NCBI GenBank assembly: GCA_037042915.1
Contig: CM073193.1
Span: forward strand, 9,176,001 to 9,240,000
Source of the DNA: Auricularia sp. M13
Taxonomy: Eukaryota; Basidiomycota; Agaricomycetes; Auriculariales; Auriculariaceae
DNA length: 64,000 bases
Reading direction: 5' to 3'
Part shown: positions 1 through 11,767 of the stretch, in pieces
Numbering within the stretch: position 1 is the stretch's first letter
Layout of the letters: each line of letters opens with the position of its first letter
The notes under the pieces: generated by a model
What the model saw: only the letters and a program-made list of their open reading frames with translations
What the model was told of the DNA's origin: nothing
Database searches by the model: none
Program-made: the position numbers and the translations under genes

Positions 1-52
1 GTACGAATCTATTAAGCAGATAAGACTTCTCACACCCTGTACAGCGGCCGAC

Positions 53-391
53 TCACTTCCTGACTGCTTTTTGCGCGAGTGGTTCATTGCGGACACTGAC
101 GTATCTCCCATCGGAGGCTCGCAGCGCAAGAACCAATATATCTCCTGACCACCGCAGTCGTGTGAGGCGGTGGATAAGCCTGTTGTGGGGAGAAGCCGGC
201 CGTCTGGTGAAAAAAATGGCAAATTTGGCAGTGTATCCATGTCGTGTAACATATACATGACACTCGTAATAGAGATTGCCAGGACCAGACCCGATGAACT
301 CGTTCGCAGCAGCGAAGGTGCCATTCGTGAGAATGTGAACGCGGTCGACAGTCGGTCGCGTGCTGGAATATAAGACACCAATGGCAGTCAT
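53..391 (-). CDS. Hypothetical protein, about 112 aa
   Basis: A single open frame starts with ATG at 391 and stops at 53. The composition is protein-like (mixed hydrophobic and basic, no long low-complexity run), with no motif I recognise. No signal peptide or membrane segment is obvious. It lies at the window edge, so a longer gene with exons to the left cannot be excluded. The opposite strand also has a short open frame over 170-373 that looks like a shadow. The function is unknown and the gene call itself is tentative. Confidence 0.35.
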   Translation of the reverse strand: MTAIGVLYSSTRPTVDRVHILTNGTFAAANEFIGSGPGNLYYECHVYVTRHGYTAKFAIFFTRRPASPHNRLIHRLTRLRWSGDILVLALRASDGRYVSVRNEPLAQKAVRK

Positions 392-736
392 CGAGCTAGA
401 CCGCTACGTAGAGCCGCGAGGACAGTGATCAGCTCCATCATTCGTTGGCTTGACTTAAATCATATCAGAGTTCGCACAATGGTCGAACGGTTACAATGCA
501 GCCAAGGGTGTTGGAAAGACCTTCCTTATTGAGTCAGTTCGTGCACCTCCGGCGGTACATCGGGCTCGCCGTCCGGCGGTGATAGCCCGGCGACCCACCC
601 ATCCACCCCCGCCATTGTCGTAAACAGTACTATAAGCATCAACCAGTCCTCGTTACACCTGCGGCGTAATGATTCATCGTGCACATTCTCCCTTGTTTGT
701 CTCAACGCTCCTGTTGACACGGACTCTCATTGATGA
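392..736. other. Intergenic, possible small exon
   Basis: No firm gene. On the minus strand a 64-codon frame (720-526) contains one hydrophobic stretch of about 18 residues and could be an exon of a membrane protein, but I found no convincing start or splice partner. It would also supply the upstream region of the plus-strand gene starting at 737. Confidence 0.3.
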
Positions 737-1397
737 ATGCACAGTGAAAACCACGATCATAGCATAGAGGAGCGTCGGGCTCCTTCTCCGGACATAGCTG
801 TTACACCAACACCATCGATGCAAGAGCTCCTGGACGAAATCTTTGGTTGGCCAACGGAGGAAACCAACACGCCCTCACAGTTGCCCAGTTCTTGCTCCTC
901 TCCGTCCCTCTCGCCATGCGATCCAGCAGACAGTGTCAAGCGTACACAGCAGGAGCTCACTAAGGCGGCAGACGTCCTCCTTCAAGACGAGCGCCAAAGG
1001 GATGAGGTACGCCCTAGCCTCTGTTAGTGGCATGTACATTTGACGCTACTTGCATTGGAAGGCAACTCTTGTATCCGAATTTAAAACTAGCGATGCTGCG
1101 ATTATAGCGACCAACGACGCTCAACTACCCCATGGTCAGAACCTTGCAGTGCTCCCGTGGGTCTCGGACGAGATACACAGCGCGGGGCGCGATCATGCTC
1201 GAAATGTGAGTATATTTTTCAACCAAGCTGTCCCGCTCATAGCTTGAAAGGCACCTGGGGTGGATCCAAATGGCAGATGCAATTATCGCGAGCGGCGGGA
1301 CTTTCCTGGCGGCTGCTGTGTAGTCTTTGAGACAGTGATCGACGGGAAAATCGTTTGCGTTGTTACCAAGAATTCGACTGGAATGATATGGAACTAG
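737..1397 (+). CDS. Hypothetical protein, 186 aa, three exons
   Basis: Exons 737-1006, 1062-1205 and 1251-1397 join in frame (all phase 0) through introns of 55 and 45 nt with GTACGC and GTGAGT donors and AAG acceptors, giving 186 aa ending in TAG at 1395-1397. The N-terminal ~90 residues are acidic and Ser/Pro-rich. The C-terminal exon is compact and contains a Cys pair (GGCCVVFE) in a beta-like stretch. I do not recognise the family. That three exons all keep frame is the main evidence that this is real. ATG at 733 in another frame was rejected because it does not run into the exon. Confidence 0.65.
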
Positions 1398-1507
1398 GAA
1401 CTATAGGTTTGTAGGTAAAAACAGGAGAGAACCAGGATAATGTCTGCTGACAATAGCGTATCTCAATTCTCGCACGAACCACTAGCCTGCCCACAGCTCA
1501 AGGTACC

Positions 1508-2161
1508 CTAACGATCCTGACAATCCCTGCTCATAGAGCTGTAACGAATGCTGCACAGGACCAAAGCTGCCTGAATCTCCTGGTCGCTGAAACAAGCGCG
1601 CGGATCAGAGCCCGCATCGCAGTAGCCGCAGTCTGCACCACCATCGCCCTCTTCCTCCACATCGCTCTCGACGGCGAACTCCGTAGCGGATGAATCGGTC
1701 GTCCGCGCCGGGGGGTAGATAGCAGAAGGAAGCTGAACACATTGCAGAGCGTGCGCAGTACTGATTGGCGTCGGAGCGACGTACTGGTACCGCGAGTGAA
1801 TGTCGGGGCAGACGCCATGGTTCAAGTTGAGATTCGCCATGAACGGCGTGAGAGACACTTGCGGTGACCCTGTCGTTTCAGGAAAATGGCGAACAGGCAA
1901 GTGATTGTATCCAGAGCCATACGAGAGAGGATAGATGTACCACGTCGTGGGTGGCTCCAAACGATCGAGACCAGACGGTGTGTTTGACTGCGGTCGCAAG
2001 TGGGGAGGAGGGTCACGGTAAGGTGCGGGAGGTGCTGGATGTGGAGGTGGTTGACGGGAAGTGTGTGTATCGAAACCTATTGGAGACGTAGGCGCCAAGA
2101 GAGAGCGCGCATTATGGTACGGCCGAAACGACGTTTGTGGGGATATGCGGTCTGCGCTCAT
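1508..2161 (-). CDS. Hypothetical Pro-rich protein, 217 aa
   Basis: An open frame runs from ATG at 2161 to 1508. The N-terminal 80 residues are rich in Pro, Ser and Arg, the middle is rich in Tyr and Pro, and an acidic patch (DVEEEGD) is followed by a Cys-containing segment (CGYCDAG). There are no domains I can name. The frame could be the last exon of a longer gene. The region upstream on this strand (2188-2484) has another open frame without clear splice links. The function is unknown. Confidence 0.45.
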   Translation of the reverse strand: MSADRISPQTSFRPYHNARSLLAPTSPIGFDTHTSRQPPPHPAPPAPYRDPPPHLRPQSNTPSGLDRLEPPTTWYIYPLSYGSGYNHLPVRHFPETTGSPQVSLTPFMANLNLNHGVCPDIHSRYQYVAPTPISTAHALQCVQLPSAIYPPARTTDSSATEFAVESDVEEEGDGGADCGYCDAGSDPRACFSDQEIQAALVLCSIRYSSMSRDCQDR

Positions 2162-3529
2162 CGGGGAGGATGACGAAAGATGCTGGACTAGACTTCAGAT
2201 GCGAGTCTAGAAACCAAGACGAATATACATACTGCTGGGGCATCCGCGGTGGGCACAAAGTAAACTGAGGACGTATTTGATCGTTTCATGTTACGGCGCC
2301 TGGTTATCAGATGGCCGACTTTAAGCAGTCGTCTGTGACGGAGTATCCCCGTAAATAGCCGCAGCTGCAGCGGAATCTTGGACGCAACCAGACGGAAAAC
2401 GCGACCAACGCCAGAAATTACCTGTTCACCGCCAATGTCAAGTAGTGATATTGTAATTAGAAAGAGACTTCTCTCCGGTGTCACATAACGGCCACGGCCA
2501 CGACCATGTTAGTTCGCCACGGCTACGTCCCGTAGCAATATCTCGGAGCCTCGACGGTACGGCCCCGGACCCGTAAAATACGGGTATTACGGCACGGCCG
2601 TAATTGCGCTTGTCCGCGCCGTAGCGGTTCCGGCGACTCGCAGCCTGGGCAGGCCATGGTACGGTACCCTACGGAGGTGTTGGGCCCAGGGAAGAGGGGT
2701 CGCCTCTGTGTCTGGTGGGCAAGTTGGACTTGAGCAGGAGAGAGCAACGTCGGAGTTCAACGTACTCGTACGCGTGTTCTCCTGCGTTCACCTGATCCTA
2801 AAAATTTCTCGCGTCACGTGTCGTCTTTGCGACGTTGGCGCGATCGTCAGATTAGCGTCGCGTAATTACAACCCGCTACACGAATCGCGTCCCTTTTCCC
2901 GCTGCGCGCTCTCCTTCGCGTTGCTCGGTCGGGATGTACCCAGATGATTTCTGTTGCTGCCGCTCCCATCTTCATCCTTCCTGTGCCCTCCGCGCCGTCG
3001 GGCTGTCTGCACCCCTGCGCGCGCGACCGTGCCTGCGCCTACCGTTCCCGGTGACGTTCCTCGGTTTCAGCTCATGCATGAGGCTCGACCGCTTCTAGCG
3101 TGGTCAGCACGCCGCTGCCGGGCGTTGTCACTCTCCATTTCTATTGCGACGTTTCCGGCGTAAGTATTCCCCACTGTCGTAATCTCAGGTGCAGACGCCT
3201 CTTTTGCAGACACGTGCCGCGCTACTTTGAGCTGTAGGGAACGGCAGCGTCGAGATCGCGCACACGACGCGGTACTGGCACAAGACCGGCACGTCCGAGA
3301 ATCCGCCAGCTTGGATATCGCCCACGCTGCTGCCATTGCGCCTGCTCGCGCGCAGGATCACCCGCCCCTCGATCAGCCATCGCATTCGCACGCGCGTCAT
3401 GTAGACGTCGACGTCGAACGACCCGAATGCCATCCTCCCGCCCGACGTGCCCCTCACGCCTCTGGAGGAGCGCAAGTTCAACCGCGTACGCTCGGGCCGC
3501 GCAGATAAGAGTAACTACTAATCATTTGA
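2162..3529. other. Region without a supported gene
   Basis: Around 2490-2680 the sequence repeats short CGGCCACGG / TACGGC motifs. The plus-strand frame around 3250-3510 reads like protein in places but is broken by stops. I see no intact gene here. Confidence 0.4.
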
Positions 3530-3990
3530 ATTGCAGATGGCGACGACGCTGGAGCAGTTCCACGCGTACTTCCGAGCAGACTGTACCTGAAGACCCGACT
3601 TGACTTCAATTGTGAACCTGCCTACCAACTTCAAGTCAACTATATCTATGAGGTAAGTCATAGAATTACTGGCGGTACAGTAAACAGGGTACTTAGGCGA
3701 CATTACTTTGGCAGATGGCAGACGGGTCGTTCAACGAGCGCGGGATGTCGCTCCCGATGTTCCTGATGCAGATAAACAACTTCAAGCGTCGTACGTCCCA
3801 TTTTACGTCTCATATATCCTATTCAGCTCGGCCGCAGACCTCGAGGGGCACCACAACATCGTATGCCCGCGGGCTGGAGGCGCCTCATCTGGAGTTCCTG
3901 ACGGACGTCGAGCGGGCGCGTATCCGCGAGGAGCCGGAGACGATAGGGCTCACGCACGAGAGCACGTGGGGTAGCCTGCGTGAGACTGCG
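3530..3990 (+). pseudogene. Hemerythrin-like domain relic
   Basis: After a 3' splice-like AG at 3536, the plus strand reads MATTLEQFHAYFR. A second segment (about 3598-3651) reads EPAYQLQVNYIYE and joins across a GTAAGT...GCAG intron (3652-3714) to ADGSFNERGMSL (from 3715), followed further on by LEGHHNIV. In order, these match the helix signatures of fungal hemerythrin HHE-type proteins (phenylalanine/His-rich helix, ADGS loop, GHH-I-E metal-binding helix). Stops and frame changes separate the parts, and the expected Glu after the HH pair is absent, so I read this as a decayed copy. Family assignment is from the pattern only. Confidence 0.4.
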
Positions 3991-5798
3991 CCCGCCTGCT
4001 GGCCGCGGCCAATGCGAAGCGCTACCCTGTCTTCCCCGAGGCCGCCCGTCATGCGCGCCGACCCACGTACGCGGTGTTTGGATGCGGGACACGGAAGACG
4101 GTCTCCAACGCGACCTTTTAGCATACCTTCGAGGCATACAACGGCGTGTGGCGTCTGGATACGCTTCCGCGGACCTGCGCGGCGCACAGCCTCGACGGCG
4201 ACCGGTCCGTCGTGTTCGACCGCCCGTTCGCCGCGCCTGAGCCCGGCGCGCTGAAGAGCGACCACTACCGCACGCGCGATCACTGCGCCTACGAGCGTCG
4301 GGACTCCCAGCCTGAAGAAGAAGGGGAAAGGCAAGATGGAGGTGGACTTGCTTTTGAAGGTGTTGGACAAGGAGAAGGACAGAGAGTCGCGTTGCATCAT
4401 CCCCGTATGGAGGAAGATCTCGGTTGCTGGTGGGAACGGGGCCCGAGTCGTTGGCGCTGGAGGGATATTAGGAGCGATGCTGGGAACCGAGTGTCACAGG
4501 TGAGTGATTTATTATGTCGCCTGGTTGTTCATCGGGGCAGCCATGTCCGTCTTTGGACTCGGAGTTCCCTCTATTTGTCTTTGTTCGTGTGCTGATTCAA
4601 GCTAGAGATGCACACGATACTCGCTGACATACGGGAGCCCGCGGCCGAAACGCATACCGCCGCTTGGCACACGCCTGCGCTCGCCGACGCCCTCGTCCTC
4701 CGAGTCTGAATCGGAGGTCGAAGAGGCATATCGCCACCGCCACCGCCACCGCCGCCAAAGGGCAAGACACGCCCGGCGCCATCGGCAACACCGACGTCGA
4801 CTCCACAGCCGCCCGTGAAGAAGCAGTGCGACGAGCGGATGCTGGCGCGCATCAATGCGCGAGGACATGGAGCGCACTGAGCAGGAGCAGGTGGCCATGC
4901 CGCGCACGACGAAGCGCTAAAGCGAGGCCATACGTGAGGAGGAGGAGCGCTATTGAGCTGCGAACAGTGCGAGACGGGAGGAAGGATGGACCTGCCCACG
5001 GAGGCCGCCACCGCGGCTCGCGGCCGTGCCGATGCCGACGTTCTGGGCGCACAAACAGTCTGCTCCACCGGCGACGGCGTTGGAGTTCGCCACACGGATT
5101 ATCCGGCATGTTTGCTGGGCTTTACAGTAGGCGGTAGAGTCGATTACGTGGTGCTTTGCCGGCGTCGTGCCTCGTCGCAAGGTGCAATGAACTCTTTTCA
5201 CTTCAAACTTCGGCTAATGCAGATTTTTATTCACATGATGAATACAATGACTTTTCAGCTCAGCAGCAGGCACGTGTCCTTTCCTGCTTGTTTCTCTCCA
5301 ACACATTCCCCACTCCCGTTCTCTTGGTCTTCTCGCCCAGCCCCACCCCCGGCTCCTCGCTGCGGTGTCTGCAGCACCGTGTGTCAATCGCGCACGGCGT
5401 CGCACGCCACGTTCGGCAGCAGCCTGCGTGCAGAGCGGTTGTCGCGGCCAGGAATCGGACCCGTCTCCACCAGCTACACGCGGGGGAAGACGAGCGCGTC
5501 AACGACTCGCCGCGGGGTAGCGACCGTCTCGATGCCGTCTACCGCACACCACAGCCGGAGTTTGCGTTCGACGTGAACATGAGACACACAGATCCTCCAC
5601 CTGTGCGATCTCCATCTCCATGTCCGTCGCCGCCACCCCTTCCTCCCACCGCGCCGCCAAGTCCACGTCGAACGACTGTGGAGACTGTATTGGACGAGAA
5701 GGAGCGCTTGCCGCTTCGTCATAAGAGCAGCGTCCCTCTCTCGTTTACTCTCGAATTCATGCCTGTCTCTCGTCAGAAGGCAGGCTATGCGTGACGCG
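3991..5798. other. GC-rich stretch of gene relics
   Basis: Several frames are open but change every 100-200 bp, with CCACCG/CCGCCA triplet runs near 4734-4757. The plus-strand frame ending at 5794 has a Pro-rich tail (5590-5680) that could be a terminal exon. No continuous gene can be supported. Confidence 0.35.
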
Positions 5799-8700
5799 TC
5801 AGCGACTGACCCGGTTTAGGGGCCACACAAGCAGTCGGTTTGCTCCGAGACCTCTCATGCCGACGTCTCTGCCGCTGCACGATGCGAAGTGGTGAAGCAC
5901 GTTGTCCATTCTCTCCAAGATAATCCCGGGGAACAGAGCGTCGATGCATACGAATGCACCGAAACAAGGCGGAAGCCTAGCAAACGCCGCTTGTTCCTCG
6001 TCGTCGGCCCGAATATATCTACGAAGAACAACAAACGTCTCGCTAACCCGGCGGTCGTCAATCCGCCTCTCGTGGATGAGAATATTGATGATCTGTCCCG
6101 GTAGGAGCTTTCCGTCAGCACGATGGAATATCACGTTGCTATTGTCCCAAGAGGTGTGAGCAACGGAAAACGTGACACCTCGGTGTGTTATCGACTTGAG
6201 AGCAAGAGCCTTCTCCGAAATAGTGTGCTTATAACCCTCCCGCGAGAGAAGCGCCTGCAGCTGCGTATACTCGTCCGTGAACATCTTCCGTGCCTTCTTA
6301 TGGATGAAAACGGGGCACGAGGACGACTGCCTCCCTGAACTCTCCGTGTTCTCGCCCGTAAGCAACGTGCCCCTGCTTGGGACCTCAATTGATTTGAGGA
6401 TTCCAGCCAATGTCTGCTTTATCACCGGCGCAACATTCTGTGGGCTGTTCCGGGCGAGCAAGCGAATTCGCATGTCTCTGTATGACTGATATAACATTGT
6501 GGTTTCCATTTGAGCTGTCAGGAAAAGGTCAGCACCTATCCATGCTGCTAAAAATATCTGACCAAGATGGTTATTTGTGTTTACTTTCTGCAGGAGACCG
6601 ATCTTCCGCTCAACAGGAAATGCCCACCACCCGCGCATGGGACCAAAGCCTGGGAAAAGTTCTCCATGGTGTAACGAAGCGTGGTGGTTCGGAAGCAGTG
6701 AGTAACCCCTACTGATCATGCCTTGCAGATACCGACGGATATAACGCATATATTGTTCTTTGCTATCCTCAGACGTCGTTTCTTTCGTTGCGATGTTAAC
6801 AGCGGAGACCAGGTCGAGGAACCAGTCCAGTTCGGACTGCATGGAGGTACCTGTCCACATGAGGACGAGTGCTATCGGAAATTGAACAGTAGCAGCCGTC
6901 CGCCATTCATCTGCCTTTGGCGTTCCATGGCTAGGGCTGCCGAAGTCTCTGGCCACTCGACCAAGCCAAGAAGGGGTAGAGATCTTATCAGTGATCTGGC
7001 GGAGCGTTGTCAAGTCCTTGGCGCTCATGAGACTCGTCTGTGATTGAGCCGGAGCTTCCGGCATACGAGCAGGAGCAGGATTGGATTGCCGCGTCGGCGG
7101 TACCGGTGTTACTTCGTCTCCCACAACATCGCTGGCCCCTACCTGTAGTGTAACCGCAGCTGTATGCTGAGTCGAGTCTGGGGTGGGGTGTGGTTCCGGA
7201 GCACTCGGCGTCGAGCTGTTTGTAGCTCCGAGCTGATTTACTGGTCGCGCACTTCCTGCACGAGCCGGAAGAGTTCCCTACGTCGAGGTTTGTGCTTTAC
7301 AATCATAATTTGGATAGTATCGAAAGAAAACTGCTTACATTTTGTAAGGCTGCGATATAGTCTTTCTTTTGCATTGAGGCAGAAGACGTCATAGCTATTC
7401 CTCGCGTTCTGCATAGCTGACCCAATACGGCGATGGTAAATCGTGCAAGCTTTCTGAAGCGATCAGCATCCTGACTCTTCGAGAGCAAAGTCTCGGCTTC
7501 AGTACAAGAAAGTGCACGTAAGCGATTGAGATGAACTTGAAGGTAGTAGGCATACCGCTTCTTATGTCCTTAGCTAGATTTCCTATCGTCGATGATACTG
7601 TAGCCGGCGTACGGACGCGCACCACTCTCTGTTTAGGTCCCCGAGGAATAGTCGCTTTCTTTGATGCCTCCTTGATACCCCAGATCTTACGCACGTGATG
7701 TCGAATGAGTCCAAGAAATAGGTTGTGCATGCCGTCAACAACAAAGTATCGGGTGGGATCCCAGTAGGGCAAGCGCAGAAGCTCGGACCACGAAATACCA
7801 TGTTCCTTCTTTAGTTTTTGACGTGCTTCGACTGAGGGGGTGTTCTTCCAATCTTCAGCTCGTTGCTTCCACTCGGACCATGATCGACGGGCAAAATTAT
7901 CTTCGTGGATACCAACGGTGCTGAAATCCTCTTTCAGACATTTGCAAAAGGGACAGGCACGATTGGCCTTTGGCCCCATGAAACCGAGGACCTTGCGACC
8001 GGCTTGCATGTCACATACGACTGGTATCACTGCGGCGCGGACAAGACGGCCCGTTGGACTGAGCAGCGTCCGACCCACGTGAGTTCCCCTTTCCCAAAGT
8101 ACGATGAGCTCGTCCACCAGCGGCACTAGGTAGGGCTGCACATTACTCTCCGTCGGTCCTGGCAATATGCCGACAACATGCATATTCTCCGAAGCCGTCC
8201 GTATTTCCGGTGGCAAGTTGAGACAGATTAAAGATATTATGCCAAGGCTCATAGAGCTACGCCGCGTGGCCCGTCGAGGATGGAACCAGTCAATACATAG
8301 AGTAAAGACCAGGTTGAGATTGGGCAGCTGGGCGCGAAGGAACAGAGTTTTTCCATCGGGGCCGAGCAGGGTCTTCAGGGCTTTGCCTTGACAGATGTCG
8401 GTCAGAACAGCGTTGGCATCGGAAGAGCCGGATGTGGCCATCGTCTGCGCTGCCTTCACGAGGAATGTTTCTATCCTGGAGTCGGAGAGGTAATTTTGGA
8501 TGAAATCTGTGAGGCTTGCATAGGCGAACGGCTTGATTGGGACATGGACATTGGTCTTTATCTTGCCTGCGACAGATTAGAAGTCACTTCACCTCACACT
8601 CAATCGCTCACCCGGGCCTTGATGAGTTTTTTCCACCACAATCTTTTCTCCGCAAGGTACCATGGCTCCTTTCTCAGGGAGGCGGTTAGAGCAATGTGTG

Positions 8701-9476
8701 GCATATACGACCCCGTACACCGTGGGAATTGGTGCCTCTAGATGCCCGCAGGCAGGACAAGCCGCATATACGACGAAAGTGGGTGCAATGTCAACCTTAT
8801 CCAGTAGCGTCGCAGGATCACGAGGAAGCTCATCGATGATGCGAGCGATCTCTGGTGACAAAGGGTTTGCTACATTAGCGATGTCCCCCAAGAGGATGTG
8901 CAGAAACGCAAGGATGAACGACAGTTCGCGGTTGGACATATCGAATATACTCTGTAATGCCCATAGGAAGAGAGCGATTGCCGTTATCATCGGTATGCGC
9001 CATTGCAAACAGGGATGTTGTACGCTTTCATGAATTGCATCGGCTTGCGCCTCTTTCCCTCGCACCCTGCGCACCGCAGACTCCCATACAAGGCGACGTC
9101 GATGCAAGAATGCATTTTCGGTTTTGATCATGGAAAGAACGCGCTCGCAAACGGTAAGCTCTTCAGCACTGAACTTGTCACAGGATCTGCTCGAGATCTC
9201 AAGATATACCGCTTGCAACCAGCGCTGATCGTCATCATGTGCAAACGGCATATTCCCGGCCACGCCGACGTCGAATTGTTTTGTAGACGCTTGCGACCGC
9301 CATACCGCTATTCTTTCGATTAGTTCCGCATGAATGGCAGCGAGGTCAAAGGGTGGCTCCGTATCTCCGGCAGTCGACTTAGAGGCGGGGGCAGATCTCG
9401 CCTAGATTCAAGTTTAGAGGGTAGGTCGGTGACAATGCTCCGTGAAAGAACATACCTGGGACGACGACGATGACAT
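5799..9476 (-). CDS. Tnp2-family (CACTA/EnSpm-type) DNA transposase, ~1136 aa
   Basis: Exons 9476-9456, 9401-8612, 8566-7556, 7496-7339, 7277-6563 and 6514-5799 join in frame through introns of 45-61 nt and give about 1136 aa without a break. The middle exon carries the Tnp2 core, including CDMQAGRKVLGF, a C-x2-C pair in CPFCK, and a DGMHNLFLG motif. The fifth exon has PNHHASLHHG, typical of the C-terminal Tnp2 region in basidiomycetes. The protein would cut and paste CACTA-type elements in the nucleus. The start was chosen because the first exon (MSSSSSQ) splices in frame and lies behind a TATA box. I could not find terminal CACTA repeats, so whether the element itself is whole is unknown. 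Confidence 0.88.
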
Positions 9477-9507
9477 GACGCTAATCACTCAAAAAATGAG
9501 CAAGGCC

Positions 9508-9515
9508 ATTATATA
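9508..9515 (-). promoter_or_regulatory. TATA box of the transposase gene
   Basis: On the minus strand TATATAAT lies about 32-39 bp upstream of the transposase ATG (9476). Spacing and sequence fit a core promoter with a short 5' leader. Confidence 0.5.
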
Positions 9516-9638
9516 GGCAGTAGCACAGCATTCGGCTGGATGCCCGTTCCATTATGAACTGATTCTCCATTGTGAGTCATGGTTCCGGGCAGGTCCTTCG
9601 GGCAAGTCTTTGCCCGCATTGTCCATTATCAACTCACA

Positions 9639-9644
9639 TATAAA
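9639..9644 (+). promoter_or_regulatory. TATA box of the 88-aa gene
   Basis: TATAAA lies 46-51 bp upstream of the ATG at 9690, in a position suited to a core promoter. It sits head-to-head with the transposase promoter about 125 bp away. Confidence 0.45.
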
Positions 9645-9689
9645 GGTCATGTACTTGCTGCCGTCCCAGCTAAGGACGTCTCATTGAAC

Positions 9690-10009
9690 ATGCCGCATTC
9701 CTCCGTGCCCACGACATCGCCAATAACGCTGAGCTCCGAGGCCGATGATTTTTTGACGCAGCTCGCAGAGGAACGCAGCGCAGCCAGCGTAAGTGTAGCC
9801 TCGACAATTGCCCAATCTAATCGACGGAAATGATACGGCAGGAGGTACGCAGCGGCGAACAATGCGGCGAACAATGCCCAGTTGGGGGCGCGAAGATGAA
9901 CGAGAGCCTGGCAGCTGGAAAAGCGCTGCTGGAAGTGGTGAGCCATGCCATTGCAGGTGCAGAGTGCAGTACTGATGATGATAGGACGACGGTCGTCCTA
10001 GGATCGTGA
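9690..10009 (+). CDS. Hypothetical protein, 88 aa, two exons
   Basis: Exon 9690-9788 joins exon 9842-10009 through a 53-nt intron (GTAAGT donor, CTAAT branch, CAG acceptor), giving 88 aa. The N-terminus is Ser/Thr-rich. The second half repeats GEQC and is helix-prone and acidic at the end. I do not recognise it. Divergent placement from the transposase gene suggests it may be part of the same mobile element (many CACTA elements carry accessory genes), but this is inference. Confidence 0.5.
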
Positions 10010-10484
10010 ATCTTATTATCGGCTCAGTGACAGTCGAATCGATGATAATCGAGCAACGCGGTTAATGAGAGAAACGGAATGGGATGGGCCATGAGGAAAG
10101 ACCAGGAGCTTCATGATTCTCAAGCCTGTCTGTTTCAAAGTTGTAGTATCGAAGTGTGAAATGTCGTGCGGTGCAAATATACAGAAGCGTGAAAAAAGAT
10201 GACGCTCTTCTGAAAAGATGCAGGCATACCATGGTGCGCCGGTGAGTCACGGTCATATAGCGTGCGATAGCGATGAATGCTCGGCTGTCAGCAATGGGCT
10301 GGTCGTGGCATCGACAAAACGCCGGTGTTGGGGATAAGAAGATACATACGCGAATAAGCAGCAAGAGAATGTAGCATTGCTCAGGAAAAGTGATTGAGAC
10401 CCACCGAGGCACGCCTTGAACGTCCTTGAAGATGTACAATGATGGGTCCGTGGTACCGCTAGATCCACTGCGTTAGGCGTCGAC
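10010..10484. other. No supported gene
   Basis: Open frames on the minus strand (10062-10468) have intron-like composition and no start or splice support. I see nothing else. Confidence 0.4.
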
Positions 10485-11767
10485 GGATACCGCAGAGCTA
10501 TAAGGGATGCACGTACCCGGTAGGATATGAGATTGGTGGTCGGCGTCGGTGGCGAGGAGTAAACGAGATGATGGCGCTGAAGTCCTGGTCCATGCCCCGC
10601 AGAGCTAGGTAGTTGCGCGTATCCGGGTGGCTCAGTAGAAAGAAGCTGTGGCTGGAGATCAGGACCGGACGCTCAAACCGCTGCGTCGGGAGTTGGCGTA
10701 CAGAGCAATAATGGATACACGTACCCTGATAGATAGTCGGCGTCGGTGGCGAGGAGCAAGCGAGATGATGGCGCTGGAGTCCTGGTCCACGCCCCGCAGA
10801 GCTAACTAGTTGTGCGTATCTGGGTGGTGTAGAGCGTGATCAACGGTGAAGCTGTGGCTGGAGATCAGGACCGGACGCTCAAGCCGCTGCGTCGGGCGTC
10901 GGTGGACGCAGAGCTATAAAAGATACACATACCCGGGGGGCCATGAAATTGTCAATTGGCGTCGGCGGCGAGGAGTAAACGAGATGATGGCGCTGAAGTC
11001 CTGTCCAGCATCAGGCATCAACGGAAAATGCAGGGTTGGGAAGAATTCGCGTACCAGGACGTCGCTGAGTCAGGCGCAGACGTGTAGTTATATTGGGACG
11101 GGAAGGCTGGGCTGCGCGACATAGGCAACGACGATATTGTTCTCGGTGTGCCAGGCGGGCTGATAATGTAGAGCTGGACGAATATTTTGCGTGCCCCGGC
11201 CATCGTGGCCGCGCGGTCAACGTCCGGGGCGAGACCGGGGCGGCGATGAGGACCGATGACGCTCAGGCCGGTTCGCTATATCAGGCGTCGGCGGATATCG
11301 CAGAGCCAGAAAACGTTCACCTACCGGGCGGGTTTAGAAGCGGCGAGGCCGGACCAGGCGATTATGACCTACGACGCTCAAGGCCTGTTCGCTGTGTCAG
11401 GCGTCGGCAGACAACGCAGAGCTCGAAAAACTCACGTACCCCGGACAGTCGTGGAACGCGCAGTCGGCGCCAGCGGCGAGGCCTGGACGGCGCCGACAAT
11501 GCTAAGCACTGCGTGGCACGGGCGCCGCATGGTCGTACTCGACTGTGACCGGGCGGATGGCGGGCGGATGATGCTAGGCATGGCCCGACAATCGAACGGT
11601 ACTGTATTGCGGATATTGAGGCGGACAACACGGCATTCGGACTTCGGGCTAGGCCGGACTGACAACAACGGCTCTCGACGAATTGCTAGTGTTTTCCTAC
11701 TAGAGTATGATTACATCGGGTAGCCCATTTCTCGCGAATAATCCTTTGCACCACAACATTGCCCGCG
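10485..11767. repeat. Repeat family A, locally tandem
   Basis: A unit of roughly 200 bp recurs imperfectly: the phrase GATGATGGCGCTG occurs near 10570, 10764 and 10984, each preceded by a GCGTCGG...GCAGAGCTATAA-like segment. Further diverged units (GCGTCGGCGGATATCGCAG, GCGTCGGCAGACAACGCAG) lie at 11280-11440. The distal part (10816-11767) is the left arm of the outer inverted repeat. Several frames are open but none looks like a conserved protein. Confidence 0.7.
10816..11767 (+). repeat. Outer inverted repeat, left arm
   Basis: This segment matches, nearly base for base, the reverse complement of 63049-64000 (positions pair as x to 74816 minus x). The right border is sharp: beyond 11767 the two sides differ. 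The left limit is set only by the window end on the partner side. The segment includes, in reverse, the last 68 bp of the WD40/membrane gene at the other arm. Confidence 0.85.
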
